DNA of 64,000 nucleotides, taken from Bifidobacterium aquikefiri. Lineage in GTDB: Bacteria > Actinomycetota > Actinomycetes > Actinomycetales > Bifidobacteriaceae. The stretch spans positions 124,001-188,000 of the forward strand of contig NZ_MWXA01000003.1 in the NCBI RefSeq assembly GCF_002259795.1. The letters are read 5' to 3'. A program made the translations under genes and the position numbers. Of this stretch, positions 27,958-36,155 are shown piece by piece (the first letter of the stretch is position 1; the number at the start of each line of letters is the position of its first letter). The notes beneath the pieces are model-generated. The model did no database searches and was not told the DNA's origin. It saw only the letters and a program-made list of their open reading frames with translations.

Positions 27958-28067
27958 TCATCTCGAGCGAAGGCGCAGCCGCAGTCGAGAGATCTCACCA
28001 CTGGATACCAATAGGAGATCCCTCGACTACGCTCGGGATGACCACACAGTAGGTCGCTCGGGATGAC
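27958..28067. repeat. Intergenic palindromic repeat cluster A (CCCTCGACT/GGGATGAC type)
   Basis: Inverted arms TCATCTCGAGCG...GTCGAGAGATCTC (27958-27995) and GGAGATCCCTCGACT...CTCGGGATGACC (28014-28042) are followed by a partial copy (28053-28067). The same sequence family recurs at 43961-44059 and 50341-50555. All are intergenic. Confidence 0.75.
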
Positions 28068-28188
28068 ATTAGGTCGTTCCGGGGGACTGGCTTGTTCGGG
28101 ATAACGCTGGGTTACTTGAAGAATAACAGGGCGGGTGAGGACCGCACCTACGTGTGTGCAACCTGAAAATGAACCGAATGCGACCGAT

Positions 28189-28518
28189 CTAGCGAACGAG
28201 TTTGATCTTTTCCACGTCGTCGCGATGGGTTTCCCGGTAGATGACGAAGCGGTTGCCGATGACCTGGACCACGGAAGCGCCAAGCTTCTCGGCAAGCTGT
28301 GAGGCTGCATCGCGCGCAGTCAAATCAGACCCGTTCAGCACCGAGCATTTGATGAGCTCGCGATTTTCCAAGGTTTCGTTCGCCTGTTTGATACTCGCCT
28401 CAGTGAGGTTGCTCTTGCCGATGATAATGAGTGGATTCAGATGATTGCTCAGTGCGCGAAGTTGCTTGACCTGATGCTTGTTCAGTTCCTTTGCCGAGCG
28501 GACGTCTTGCTCTTCCAT
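28189..28518 (-). CDS. YhbY/CRM-domain RNA-binding protein
   Basis: A 109-residue single-domain CRM protein: LNKHQVKQLRALSNHLNPLIIIGKSNLTEASIKQANETL, with the IGKSNLT loop equivalent to the GxxG RNA-binding turn, and a C-terminal VVQVIGNRFVIYRE strand pair. CRM proteins of this size (E. coli YhbY) bind pre-50S particles and are thought to aid ribosome assembly. GAAGGGA precedes ATG 28518; a TTG at 28536 would overlap that site. It is divergent from lemA. Confidence 0.88.
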   Translation of the reverse strand: MEEQDVRSAKELNKHQVKQLRALSNHLNPLIIIGKSNLTEASIKQANETLENRELIKCSVLNGSDLTARDAASQLAEKLGASVVQVIGNRFVIYRETHRDDVEKIKLVR

Positions 28519-28618
28519 ACGAATGTATCCCTTCAATCCTTGCTTGGTTTGAATGCTGAATCCTATGGTATCGTGCGCTGCAGTCGAAAGATTCCCCGCT
28601 CATGAGACAATGGTAGGC

Positions 28619-29191
28619 ATGAACGGATTACTTATCGCTGTACTTGTGATAGTTGTTATTGTCGTTGTGTTCGTATTGTGGGGGATTGGGGTCTATAACG
28701 GACTGATTGCCTTGCGAAACCGCGTTGCCAATGGTTGGGCCCAGATCGATGTTCAGCTCAAGCAACGTGCCGACCTGGTTCCCAATCTTGTCGAGACCGT
28801 GAAGGGCTATGCAACCCATGAATCTCAAGTTTTCCAGAAGGTTACCGAAGCGCGTGCAGGGGCAGTCGAGGCGGCGCAGCACGGCGATCCGGAGCAGCGC
28901 GCACAGGCTGAAAACCAGTTGAGCAACGCTCTCGTGAATCTGCGTGCGACTGCTGAGGCATACCCGCAATTGCAGGCAAATCAGAACTTCATGGACCTGC
29001 AGAATCAGCTGAGCCAGCTGGAGCAGAAGATCGCCTATGCGCGTCAGTTCTATAACGATGTCGTGCAGAAGTTCAACGTCAAGATTCAATCGGTTCCAAG
29101 CAACATCATCGCGGGCATGTTCCACTTCGAGGAAGCGCAATTCTTTGCAGCAAGAGAGCAGGATCGCGTGGTGCCACAGGTCAAGTTCTGA
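28619..29191 (+). CDS. lemA: LemA family protein
   Basis: A 190-residue protein with one N-terminal membrane helix (IAVLVIVVIVVVFVLWGIGVYNGLI) and a helical domain with the LemA block RNRVANGWAQIDVQLKQRADLVPNLVETVKGYA and the C-terminal FHFEEAQFFAA. LemA proteins have an unsettled role in the envelope. It stands directly before a DUF2207 membrane protein gene, a common pairing. ATG 28619 is preferred on family length; ATG 28610 is close by. Confidence 0.93.
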   Translation: MNGLLIAVLVIVVIVVVFVLWGIGVYNGLIALRNRVANGWAQIDVQLKQRADLVPNLVETVKGYATHESQVFQKVTEARAGAVEAAQHGDPEQRAQAENQLSNALVNLRATAEAYPQLQANQNFMDLQNQLSQLEQKIAYARQFYNDVVQKFNVKIQSVPSNIIAGMFHFEEAQFFAAREQDRVVPQVKF

Positions 29192-29330
29192 CATGCACGA
29201 AAGGCGTATTTCGAATACGTGGAGCAGTTCTGCAACGATTATGCGCGTGCACACCGATGGTTGAGCGCGGCCTAGGAAACGGCATAGTGCGCCAGGCAGC
29301 GCCGTATCACGTCACACGAAGGGGAAACAT

Positions 29331-31589
29331 TTGATCCAGCCAACTCAACAAGCTCTGCCAACGGACTCTGGTGACACTCCGGTTTCGAAGCGTGAGTGGA
29401 ATGTGAAGCGGTTCATTGTATGCCTTGGTGTAGCGGTACTCGTTTCGGCTGTGGCAAGCGCCATTCTCTTGGGAATTGGCGTGTCGAGCCTCAATGAGGC
29501 TCCTCTTTCTTACAATTCTCTGAATTACAAGACGCAGGTGCTGAAAAACGGTGACCTGAAAATAGATCAGCGGGTGTCCATCAAACTCAACGAGCGCGAG
29601 GATGATGATGGCGACACACTGCCATGGCGTCAGATGTATCAGCAATACACGATCAATCCAAACAATCTGACATCGATTGCCGACGTTTCGGTTCGCAATG
29701 TCACAGATGGCACCACCTATACGCAGACCAAGCCAATTCCGCCTGATGACGTTTCAGGCACGGACAATTGGGATTCAACCGAAGCAAATCATTGGTATAT
29801 TGCCGATGTTTCCGATTCCGACAATCCAACGCAATACGTTGCCTCAACCGCTGGCAGGGACTCCAAATATCCTGTAGAGATAGGCTGGAACATTCCCGAG
29901 ACGGATTCCGCTGAGGCGATGGTCTTTGATATAACAATGACTTTCCACGGCGTTTCGACTGCTCACCCGGATGTGACCAACTTCCAGTGGGAACCATTCG
30001 GCAATGCCAATCAGATTCCGATCGGCACGGTGAATGCAACAGTCAGCTTCCCCGAAGGCATCAACTCAAAGAATTCCTGGGCGTGGCTGCATTACGCGGG
30101 ACAGTCCCAGACATCTCGTGCAGACGATGGGACCTTGAAGTTCTCGGCACAGAATGTGGGTGCCGGCGAGCACCTCGATCTGGTCGCAATGTTCGATTCC
30201 TCAGCCAGCAGCGGTGTTGCAAGAACGAGCAGCACCGACGTCAAGCAGAGCATCATCGACGACGAGACACAGCAAGAGACCAAGGCTAGGGATGCCGCGC
30301 GGGTGAAGGCGCGGTTCACCGTAATCGCGTGGATCATTGGCGGTATCCTTGCACTGATTCTCAGCGTTTTTGCTCTACGAGCGGCTTTCACAACCTATGG
30401 CGCCTCACGCTATCACGGCGATGTGGAGTACTGGCGCGAACCGCCGAACATGAGTCCAGCATCGGCAGCGAGCATGCATGATCTTGTACTTAAGAAAACC
30501 TCAGACAAGGCATCGCGTCAAATGGCAGCCAGTGTGCTATCGCTGGCATCCAAGCATGCGATTTCGATTTATCCGGGCTCGGTCTCAGTGTATGGCAATG
30601 TCGATCTGGTACAGGCTGATTCGGTGCAGATTTCAAGTGCGGTTTCGAGTGACGACAAACGATTGCAGAAAGATCTTGCATCGACGTCGACGATTGTCAT
30701 TCATCCAGTCTGTTCCAATGATCGTGGGGCACTCAAGCTCAGTTCCTCTGAAGATGCTGCGTTGCATCTCTTGGAATGTGCGGCGCAACGTTTGAATTCA
30801 TCAGTGTTTGACTTGAAGCAGATGCAGCAAAGCTTCAAGAAGTGGGAGTCTGGCTATAAGGAGCAGGCGAAGTTCACGAATGCGGTGAGCGGTGAATTCG
30901 CCTTGCTTGGAGCAACCCAAACGAAGGCCAGCTCGATTGGGTTGGGCATCACTGGCATTACCTGTGCTTTGGTTGGCACGCTGGCAGCTGGGTTGACGCT
31001 TGGCGGGGGAACCTTTGTGATCGGCATTCTTTGCAGCTTTGTGCTTTTGGTATGCTCCATCTTTGCAGTCACATACGGCAAGGTTACGGTGCTTAATGAC
31101 ACCGGTCAGGAATACGCCGGACAGATTCAAGGACTTGAACGATATCTACTCGACTTCAGCTCCTTCGAAGATCGCGGCGTTGACAACCTCACACTGTGGG
31201 ATCGTTATCTCGTCTATGCTGCGGCCTTCGGCATCAGCAACGAAGCATTGCAGCAGCTTGCACGCGCCAATCCAAAGCTGGGCGACCCCGAATGGCTTGA
31301 TTCCAATGCTTCCGGTTCCATGCTGTATTGGTCGTTCAGACCGTGGGCATTCATGGCCTATGGCTATGGTATGGGCGGATTTGGCAACGCATCTCCAGGA
31401 ATGCCTGCAAACTCGAACGTTAACCCAGGAATTGGCGATCTCGGCAGTCAACTGACCTCCAGCTTCTCGTCCATCAGCTCGACGATTCATGCTGCCGCCC
31501 CTTCGTCATCCTCCGGCGGTGGCTTCTCTGGAGGCGGCTTTGCCGGTGGTGGCGGTGGCTCAGGCGGTGGATCCTTCGGCGGTAGGTAA
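29331..31589 (+). CDS. DUF2207-type membrane protein
   Basis: A 752-residue protein: a membrane anchor near residue 27-50, a large exported beta-rich domain (LKNGDLKIDQRVSIKL...WNIPETDSAEAMVFDITMTFHGV), a membrane helix near 330-350 (FTVIAWIIGGILALILSVFAL), a cytoplasmic domain, a helix pair near 545-590 and a Gly/Ser-rich C-terminus (GGGFSGGGFAGGGGGSGGG). This is the DUF2207 layout found beside LemA. Function is unknown in the family. TTG 29331 is the start, with GAAGGGGAAA before it; lemA ends 139 bases upstream. Confidence 0.9.
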   Translation: MIQPTQQALPTDSGDTPVSKREWNVKRFIVCLGVAVLVSAVASAILLGIGVSSLNEAPLSYNSLNYKTQVLKNGDLKIDQRVSIKLNEREDDDGDTLPWRQMYQQYTINPNNLTSIADVSVRNVTDGTTYTQTKPIPPDDVSGTDNWDSTEANHWYIADVSDSDNPTQYVASTAGRDSKYPVEIGWNIPETDSAEAMVFDITMTFHGVSTAHPDVTNFQWEPFGNANQIPIGTVNATVSFPEGINSKNSWAWLHYAGQSQTSRADDGTLKFSAQNVGAGEHLDLVAMFDSSASSGVARTSSTDVKQSIIDDETQQETKARDAARVKARFTVIAWIIGGILALILSVFALRAAFTTYGASRYHGDVEYWREPPNMSPASAASMHDLVLKKTSDKASRQMAASVLSLASKHAISIYPGSVSVYGNVDLVQADSVQISSAVSSDDKRLQKDLASTSTIVIHPVCSNDRGALKLSSSEDAALHLLECAAQRLNSSVFDLKQMQQSFKKWESGYKEQAKFTNAVSGEFALLGATQTKASSIGLGITGITCALVGTLAAGLTLGGGTFVIGILCSFVLLVCSIFAVTYGKVTVLNDTGQEYAGQIQGLERYLLDFSSFEDRGVDNLTLWDRYLVYAAAFGISNEALQQLARANPKLGDPEWLDSNASGSMLYWSFRPWAFMAYGYGMGGFGNASPGMPANSNVNPGIGDLGSQLTSSFSSISSTIHAAAPSSSSGGGFSGGGFAGGGGGSGGGSFGGR

Positions 31590-31658
31590 AAGAGCGTGCG
31601 ACGACATCGCCAGCGTGTAGGGTTGGAGTGATCGTCACCAAGTTGAAAGGGACTCCAG

Positions 31659-32525
31659 ATGGAACTACGTCGCAGAAATATAGGTCAGCGCAGCACCACT
31701 GCCATCGGCTTTGGAGAGATGCCTTTGACAATCGAAGGCAAACCCGGCCACGAGCAGGCGATAGAAACCATTCATGCCGCGCTGGATGCCGGTTGTCGTC
31801 ATATCGATACCGCCTGGGCTTATTACGAATCGGGTGGCGAGGAAGAGACAGGTGAGAAACTCGTCCGTCAGGCATTGCAATCGTGGAGTGGCCCTCGTGA
31901 AGAGGTTCTGGTTGCCACCAAGGTGGGGCATTTCAGGAATTTCACCGATGGCAGGCCGACATGGGATGTCGATGGTCGTCCCGAGAGTCTGATTCGTTAT
32001 GGTAAGCAATCAGCCGAGGCTTTGGGTGTGAACAGTATTGATCTGCTGTATTTCCATCGCCCTGATCCAAAAGTGCCATACAACGAGTCCATCGAAGCCA
32101 TCAAGCAGCTGGTCGATGAAGGCGTTGTCAAGGATGCCGGTATATCGAATGCCAGCATTGAGCAGATCGATGTTGCTCGTGGCATACTTGGCGAGAGTCT
32201 GGTAGCTGTTCAAAACCAGTATTCTCCAATCTATCGCGACACTGAAGATACGTTGGAATACACCAGAAAAGTCGGTCTCGCATTTGTCTGTTGGAGTCCA
32301 TTGGGCGGTTTTCGCAAGGCAAAGGACGAGAGCAGATTCGATCCATTCAAGGCGGTTGCCAAGGCACATCAAGTCAGCTATCAACAGGTAGTGCTTGCGT
32401 GGGAGCTGAGCAAGGGAGATCACATGTTTGCGATTCCTGGCGCTCACCGTCCAGCAACCATCTTGGATTCACTCCATGCCGGTCAGCTTGAATTGAGCGC
32501 CGACGAACTTGCAACTCTGGGCTGA
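31659..32525 (+). CDS. Aldo/keto reductase
   Basis: A 288-residue NADPH-dependent TIM-barrel oxidoreductase. The catalytic tetrad is visible: Asp in HIDTAWAYY, the Tyr in the same block, Lys in VATKVGHF and His in LLYFHRPDP. It also has QNQYSPIYR and CWSPLGGF. The protein is slightly short, with a simplified C-terminal nucleotide block (IPGAHRPATILDS). The substrate is not predictable. GAAAGGGA precedes ATG 31659. Confidence 0.92.
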   Translation: MELRRRNIGQRSTTAIGFGEMPLTIEGKPGHEQAIETIHAALDAGCRHIDTAWAYYESGGEEETGEKLVRQALQSWSGPREEVLVATKVGHFRNFTDGRPTWDVDGRPESLIRYGKQSAEALGVNSIDLLYFHRPDPKVPYNESIEAIKQLVDEGVVKDAGISNASIEQIDVARGILGESLVAVQNQYSPIYRDTEDTLEYTRKVGLAFVCWSPLGGFRKAKDESRFDPFKAVAKAHQVSYQQVVLAWELSKGDHMFAIPGAHRPATILDSLHAGQLELSADELATLG

Positions 32526-32631
32526 GACGAGTTGACATCGTCAATGCTCCATTTCCATGCTGCTTGATGGTGTGTCGGCATTGCCTCACCCATCACTCAA
32601 CGTGCGTCATCGGTCGGAAGGATATAGACAT

Positions 32632-33309
32632 ATGACTGTTGAAGACCCATTCAGCGCTTCTCTACACCATGAGCAAGGTGTGGGAACAAAGGGGCGCCGA
32701 GCATTGATTATCGTAGATGTGCAGCCCACCTTCTGTGAAGGTGGCGAACTCGGTGTAGAGGGTGGCAATCGAGTGGCATCGGCGATTGCAGACTTTGTGA
32801 AGGAACATCGCAAGGATTACTGCTATATCGCAACGACTCAGGATTGGCATATTGAACCTGGCCATCATTTTTCCGATACCCCTGACTTCGTTGATACATG
32901 GCCGCGGCATGGTGTTGCAGGCTCCAAGAATGCGAAGCTCCACCCTCTGATTGCGGCATTGGGCATCGAACACCATTTCAAAAAGGGTCAATATGAAGCT
33001 GCATATTCGGGTTTTCAAGGTATTGAGGATCTTGGCGGTCCTGCGATTCCTTCGCGCGAGGAGTTTGCGCAAATGAGCAAGGCTGGACACACGTTGAAAC
33101 ATGAACTCGACGAGCAACAGGTGAGCAATGTTGATGTAGTGGGCATTGCACAATCGCATTGTGTGAAGGAAACTGCCCTGGATGCTCAGAAATATGGCTT
33201 ACGCGTGCGCGTTTTCACCGATCTGACTGTTCCCGTGAGTAGAGAACTGGGAGAAGAAGCTCGCAAGGAGATGAACAATGCAGGAATCATCCTTCAACCT
33301 TCACGCTGA
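32632..33309 (+). CDS. pncA: Nicotinamidase
   Basis: A 225-residue isochorismatase-fold hydrolase that deamidates nicotinamide to nicotinate for NAD salvage. The catalytic Asp is in IIVDVQPTFCEGG, metal ligands are in TTQDWHIEPGHHF, the Lys is in FKKGQYEAAYSGF, and the nucleophile Cys is in GIAQSHCVKETALDA. GGAAGGA precedes ATG 32632. Its last 32 bases overlap the start of the laccase-domain gene, so the two are co-translated. Confidence 0.94.
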   Translation: MTVEDPFSASLHHEQGVGTKGRRALIIVDVQPTFCEGGELGVEGGNRVASAIADFVKEHRKDYCYIATTQDWHIEPGHHFSDTPDFVDTWPRHGVAGSKNAKLHPLIAALGIEHHFKKGQYEAAYSGFQGIEDLGGPAIPSREEFAQMSKAGHTLKHELDEQQVSNVDVVGIAQSHCVKETALDAQKYGLRVRVFTDLTVPVSRELGEEARKEMNNAGIILQPSR

Positions 33310-34432
33310 AAGCGTTGTATCAGCACAGATTCTGGATGACACACGCATCGATGACCACGACAGCTCAGGTAATCCGATTCCCGTGACCATACCCATTGAT
33401 TTGGCTCCTGGCGTGCGGGTCACCTATACGACGAGGCTCGGCGGGATTTCGACCGGAAGCTTCGCCCAGCTCAACTTGGGCGGCAAAGGAGGAGACAATC
33501 CCCGTCATGTGCTTGCGAATCGCAGGGCATTGTCACAATCGCTCCATGCACCCTTGGCGTTAGTCAGTCAGGTTCATTCCGGGCACGCCATCGATATCGA
33601 TGATGTCTGGAAACACAATGCGGATTTTGGCTTCGATGCCAGTGGAACGGCTGTTCATGAGCCAGCTGTGAGTTCATCAGCTGTGAGTTCATCAGCTGTG
33701 AGTTCATCATCTGTGTCTTCTCAACTTGTGTCTTCTCAAGCTGTGTCTCACGGCGGGCAACGCTCTCAAAGCCCGGATTCCGAGGATATTTCGGTTCAGG
33801 GGATAGCGGGCACTGTGATTGATGCTGACGGACAGATTTCGGAGCAATCAGACGTAGCGCTCGGCATGTTCGCGGCTGACTGCCTGCCGGTGCTGCTTGC
33901 AGATCCGAACAGGCACATCATCGCCGCCGCTCATTGTGGACGGAAAGGTCTGCAACGGGGGATCATCGCGGCGACCGTTGCGAGGATGCAGGAACATGGC
34001 GCGCAACTTGACAACATCGTTGCAACCTTAGGTCCGTGCATCTGTGGTGACTGCTATGAGGTTGGCGACGAAATTGCCGCGGACTTCGATGTGCAGTTCC
34101 CCGGTGCTGCAACGCAGACGCGTTTCGGTGGCAAGGGCATCGATATCGCAAAGGCAGCGACCATGGCTCTGCACGATGCCGGAGTCGTTCGTCTCATCTC
34201 TTCCATACCACGAGTGAATGCTGCAACACAGTATCTTGAACACGATCAGGAACTTGCTGACCTGTGCAGTGTGGACGGCGAGGGTCCAGTATCGTTGGCG
34301 GAGCGTATTGCAGACATACGTCACAGCCTGTGCACGCTGGAAAATCCTCTCTGGTTCTCACACCGCCGCGCAACTCTAGCCCATAAATCCCGTGAAGGCC
34401 GGATGCTCGCTCTGATAGCTCAGCATCGGTAA
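33278..34432 (+). CDS. pgeF: Laccase-domain (YfiH/PgeF) protein with repeat-encoded insertion
   Basis: A 384-residue member of the multicopper-like family that includes purine nucleoside phosphorylases and peptidoglycan editing factor. Blocks: YTTRLGGISTGSFAQLNLG, VSQVHSGHA (metal His), FAADCLPVLLAD (metal Cys), AAHCGRKGL (metal His; usually AHAGWRG) and GPCICGDCYEVG. About residues 130-165 form a Ser/Val/Ala insertion encoded by a 15-bp tandem repeat, which makes the protein longer than usual (about 250). AAGGAG precedes ATG 33278, inside the end of pncA. Confidence 0.88.
   Translation: MQESSFNLHAESVVSAQILDDTRIDDHDSSGNPIPVTIPIDLAPGVRVTYTTRLGGISTGSFAQLNLGGKGGDNPRHVLANRRALSQSLHAPLALVSQVHSGHAIDIDDVWKHNADFGFDASGTAVHEPAVSSSAVSSSAVSSSSVSSQLVSSQAVSHGGQRSQSPDSEDISVQGIAGTVIDADGQISEQSDVALGMFAADCLPVLLADPNRHIIAAAHCGRKGLQRGIIAATVARMQEHGAQLDNIVATLGPCICGDCYEVGDEIAADFDVQFPGAATQTRFGGKGIDIAKAATMALHDAGVVRLISSIPRVNAATQYLEHDQELADLCSVDGEGPVSLAERIADIRHSLCTLENPLWFSHRRATLAHKSREGRMLALIAQHR
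33666..33755 (+). repeat. 15-bp tandem repeat inside the laccase-domain gene
   Basis: AGCTGTGAGTTCATC is repeated three times exactly (33666-33710) and followed by about three diverged units (33711-33755). It encodes an AVSSS-type pentapeptide. Being a multiple of three, copy change would alter loop length without shifting the frame. Confidence 0.9.
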
Positions 34433-34505
34433 TTAACCGCAAGCAAGGCAATACAATTGCGCTCAATAACGATGGCATAAAGCTGCAACCATTGAGGGGT
34501 GAACA

Positions 34506-35168
34506 ATGACTGAAGACGCGGGCCGGTGCAGTGAGCTGATGACGCTTCGGGGCTTGTCGACTTTGCTGTATGAAATGGGCAGGACCTTTGACAATCTTTC
34601 ATCAACTCGACTCGCGACCGAGGAGTTCCTGCGTACCAACAACCCCAAGGTGCTCGGCAGTCGCAATGATTTCACGTTGCTCAGTGACTTGAAGGATGCG
34701 GCGAATTATGCGTTGACGCATGCGAGGCATGCGATCGATTTCGCATATCTGTGTGGGATCAATGCGCAGATGACACGGACCGCCGCCATTGAGCCGGGAA
34801 AAATACGAACGTCAAGCAACATTGTTGTCCATACTGCGCTTGGAGATTACGTACCGCCAGTTCCAAAGGAACAGGAATTGAGCAGGGTGATACATCTAGC
34901 GCTTGCTGAAAGCGATCCACGTAAGGCAGCGTCAACCGTATTCGTCACGATTGCTCGAAGTCAGCCATTTGGCGATGGAAACAAGCGTTCAGCACTACTG
35001 CTGGCCAATGGTTTGCTGCTCCATCGTGGCTACCCGGGTATGCTTTCAGTTCCCGTTGAAGATGCGGGTAGGCAGGAGTTCAATGCGAAGCTCTCAGCCT
35101 GGTACCTGCAAGGCGATAAAGCTATCATTGCGTGGCTTTCTGCCTGGAACCAACACCGAGGGCGATAG
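34506..35168 (+). CDS. Fic-domain protein lacking the motif histidine
   Basis: A 220-residue Fic/Doc-fold protein. The motif at 153-161 is QPFGDGNKR, where active Fic AMP-transferases have HPFxxGNGR: the catalytic His is Gln (CAG at 34962-34964). The flanking context (FVTIARSQPFGDGNKRSALLLANGLLL) and a beta-flap-like stretch before it (GDYVPPVP) are Fic-like. No antitoxin-like partner is next to it. It may be inactive, use another chemistry or bind only nucleotide. GAGGGGTGAAC precedes ATG 34506. Confidence 0.8.
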   Translation: MTEDAGRCSELMTLRGLSTLLYEMGRTFDNLSSTRLATEEFLRTNNPKVLGSRNDFTLLSDLKDAANYALTHARHAIDFAYLCGINAQMTRTAAIEPGKIRTSSNIVVHTALGDYVPPVPKEQELSRVIHLALAESDPRKAASTVFVTIARSQPFGDGNKRSALLLANGLLLHRGYPGMLSVPVEDAGRQEFNAKLSAWYLQGDKAIIAWLSAWNQHRGR

Positions 35169-35310
35169 CCGGATGTTTATGCTTTGGGAGTCTATTTTTC
35201 GTGGATTGAGCCGGAAAATCGACTCCCGAAGCGCAAGCTATCGGAAAAGGGTCGGCTGAAGCACAACGTGGTGAGCGACTGAAACGCAATATGAGCATAG
35301 ACTGGTAGGT

Positions 35311-36015
35311 ATGGAACGGTTTTCTGTTATTGTGTCCGGCTTTGACCGGTATGAAAGTGTCGATGTCAATCCGTCGCGCGAAGTTCCTGAAGCTTTGGAA
35401 TCTCAAGGGTTGAAACTCGGCTCGAATAGTGAGACAAATCCGACCTCCGATGTTGATGATGACGTGAGCTTTGATTGTGAAATACACATTCACAGTGTGA
35501 TGTTGCCTGTCAGTTTCACCAATGCGTGGCCGACACTGAAGGCTGCGATAGACAGGTATCATCCTGATATAGTCATCGCCACCGGACTGAAGCATGCAGC
35601 CAGGGGTATCGCATTGGAACGATGCGCAACCAATCTTATGGATGCTGCCCGTCCTGATGCAGACAACGTCAAGCCGCGCAAGATTGCGATCGTCGAAGAA
35701 GGACCAGCGGCATATTGGACAAGGCTGCCATTGCGCTCGATACTTGAGGATTTTTCCACGCACAACATTCCGGCGACCTTGAGCTCCGACGCGGGAACCT
35801 ACGTCTGCAATTCTTTGTTCTATCATCTGCTGAACTGGACTTCGCATCAGCAAAAAGTACTTTCAGGTTTTGTGAGTTTTCCCCTGGTGAATGAGCACGG
35901 GGGAAATCTGTATGGGTTGCCTCTGAAACAGCAGATTGCTGCCGGACGTGACGTCGTGAAGGAAACCTTGCGTTATTATCGTGAACCAGCCACAAGAGAT
36001 GTGGTAATCGTCTGA
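35311..36015 (+). CDS. pcp: Pyroglutamyl-peptidase I family protein, active-site His replaced
   Basis: A 234-residue C15-family protein. The Glu (E103 in RGIALERCATN) and nucleophile Cys (C166 in DAGTYVCNSLFYHLL) are present, as are GPAAYWTRLPL and the early SGFDRYESVDVNPS. Where the family has GFIHxP with the catalytic His, this protein reads SGFVSFP (S189, AGT at 35875-35877). It may be inactive or use the nearby His in NEHGG. By family it removes N-terminal pyroglutamate from peptides in the cytoplasm. ATG 35311 has no strong ribosome site. Confidence 0.85.
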   Translation: MERFSVIVSGFDRYESVDVNPSREVPEALESQGLKLGSNSETNPTSDVDDDVSFDCEIHIHSVMLPVSFTNAWPTLKAAIDRYHPDIVIATGLKHAARGIALERCATNLMDAARPDADNVKPRKIAIVEEGPAAYWTRLPLRSILEDFSTHNIPATLSSDAGTYVCNSLFYHLLNWTSHQQKVLSGFVSFPLVNEHGGNLYGLPLKQQIAAGRDVVKETLRYYREPATRDVVIV

Positions 36016-36155
36016 GAACAATCTGGGAAAGCACTGAATGTTGCGCTGAGAGTGTGTGAAATCATCGATGCTAGGATGTTTCCGTCATTATTGGATATAC
36101 AGTCATATGAAGTGGGTTTGACGTAAGAACCGGCAATCGGTGAATAGGAGTTTCG

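Noticed and set aside
27958-28067. Repeat cluster as a CRISPR array
   Set aside because: Units are inverted, irregularly spaced and lack unique spacers of constant size; no cas gene is near.
33278-33309. 32-base overlap between pncA and the laccase-domain gene as a possible frameshift fusion
   Set aside because: Both genes have complete domains and separate ribosome sites; it is ordinary translational coupling.
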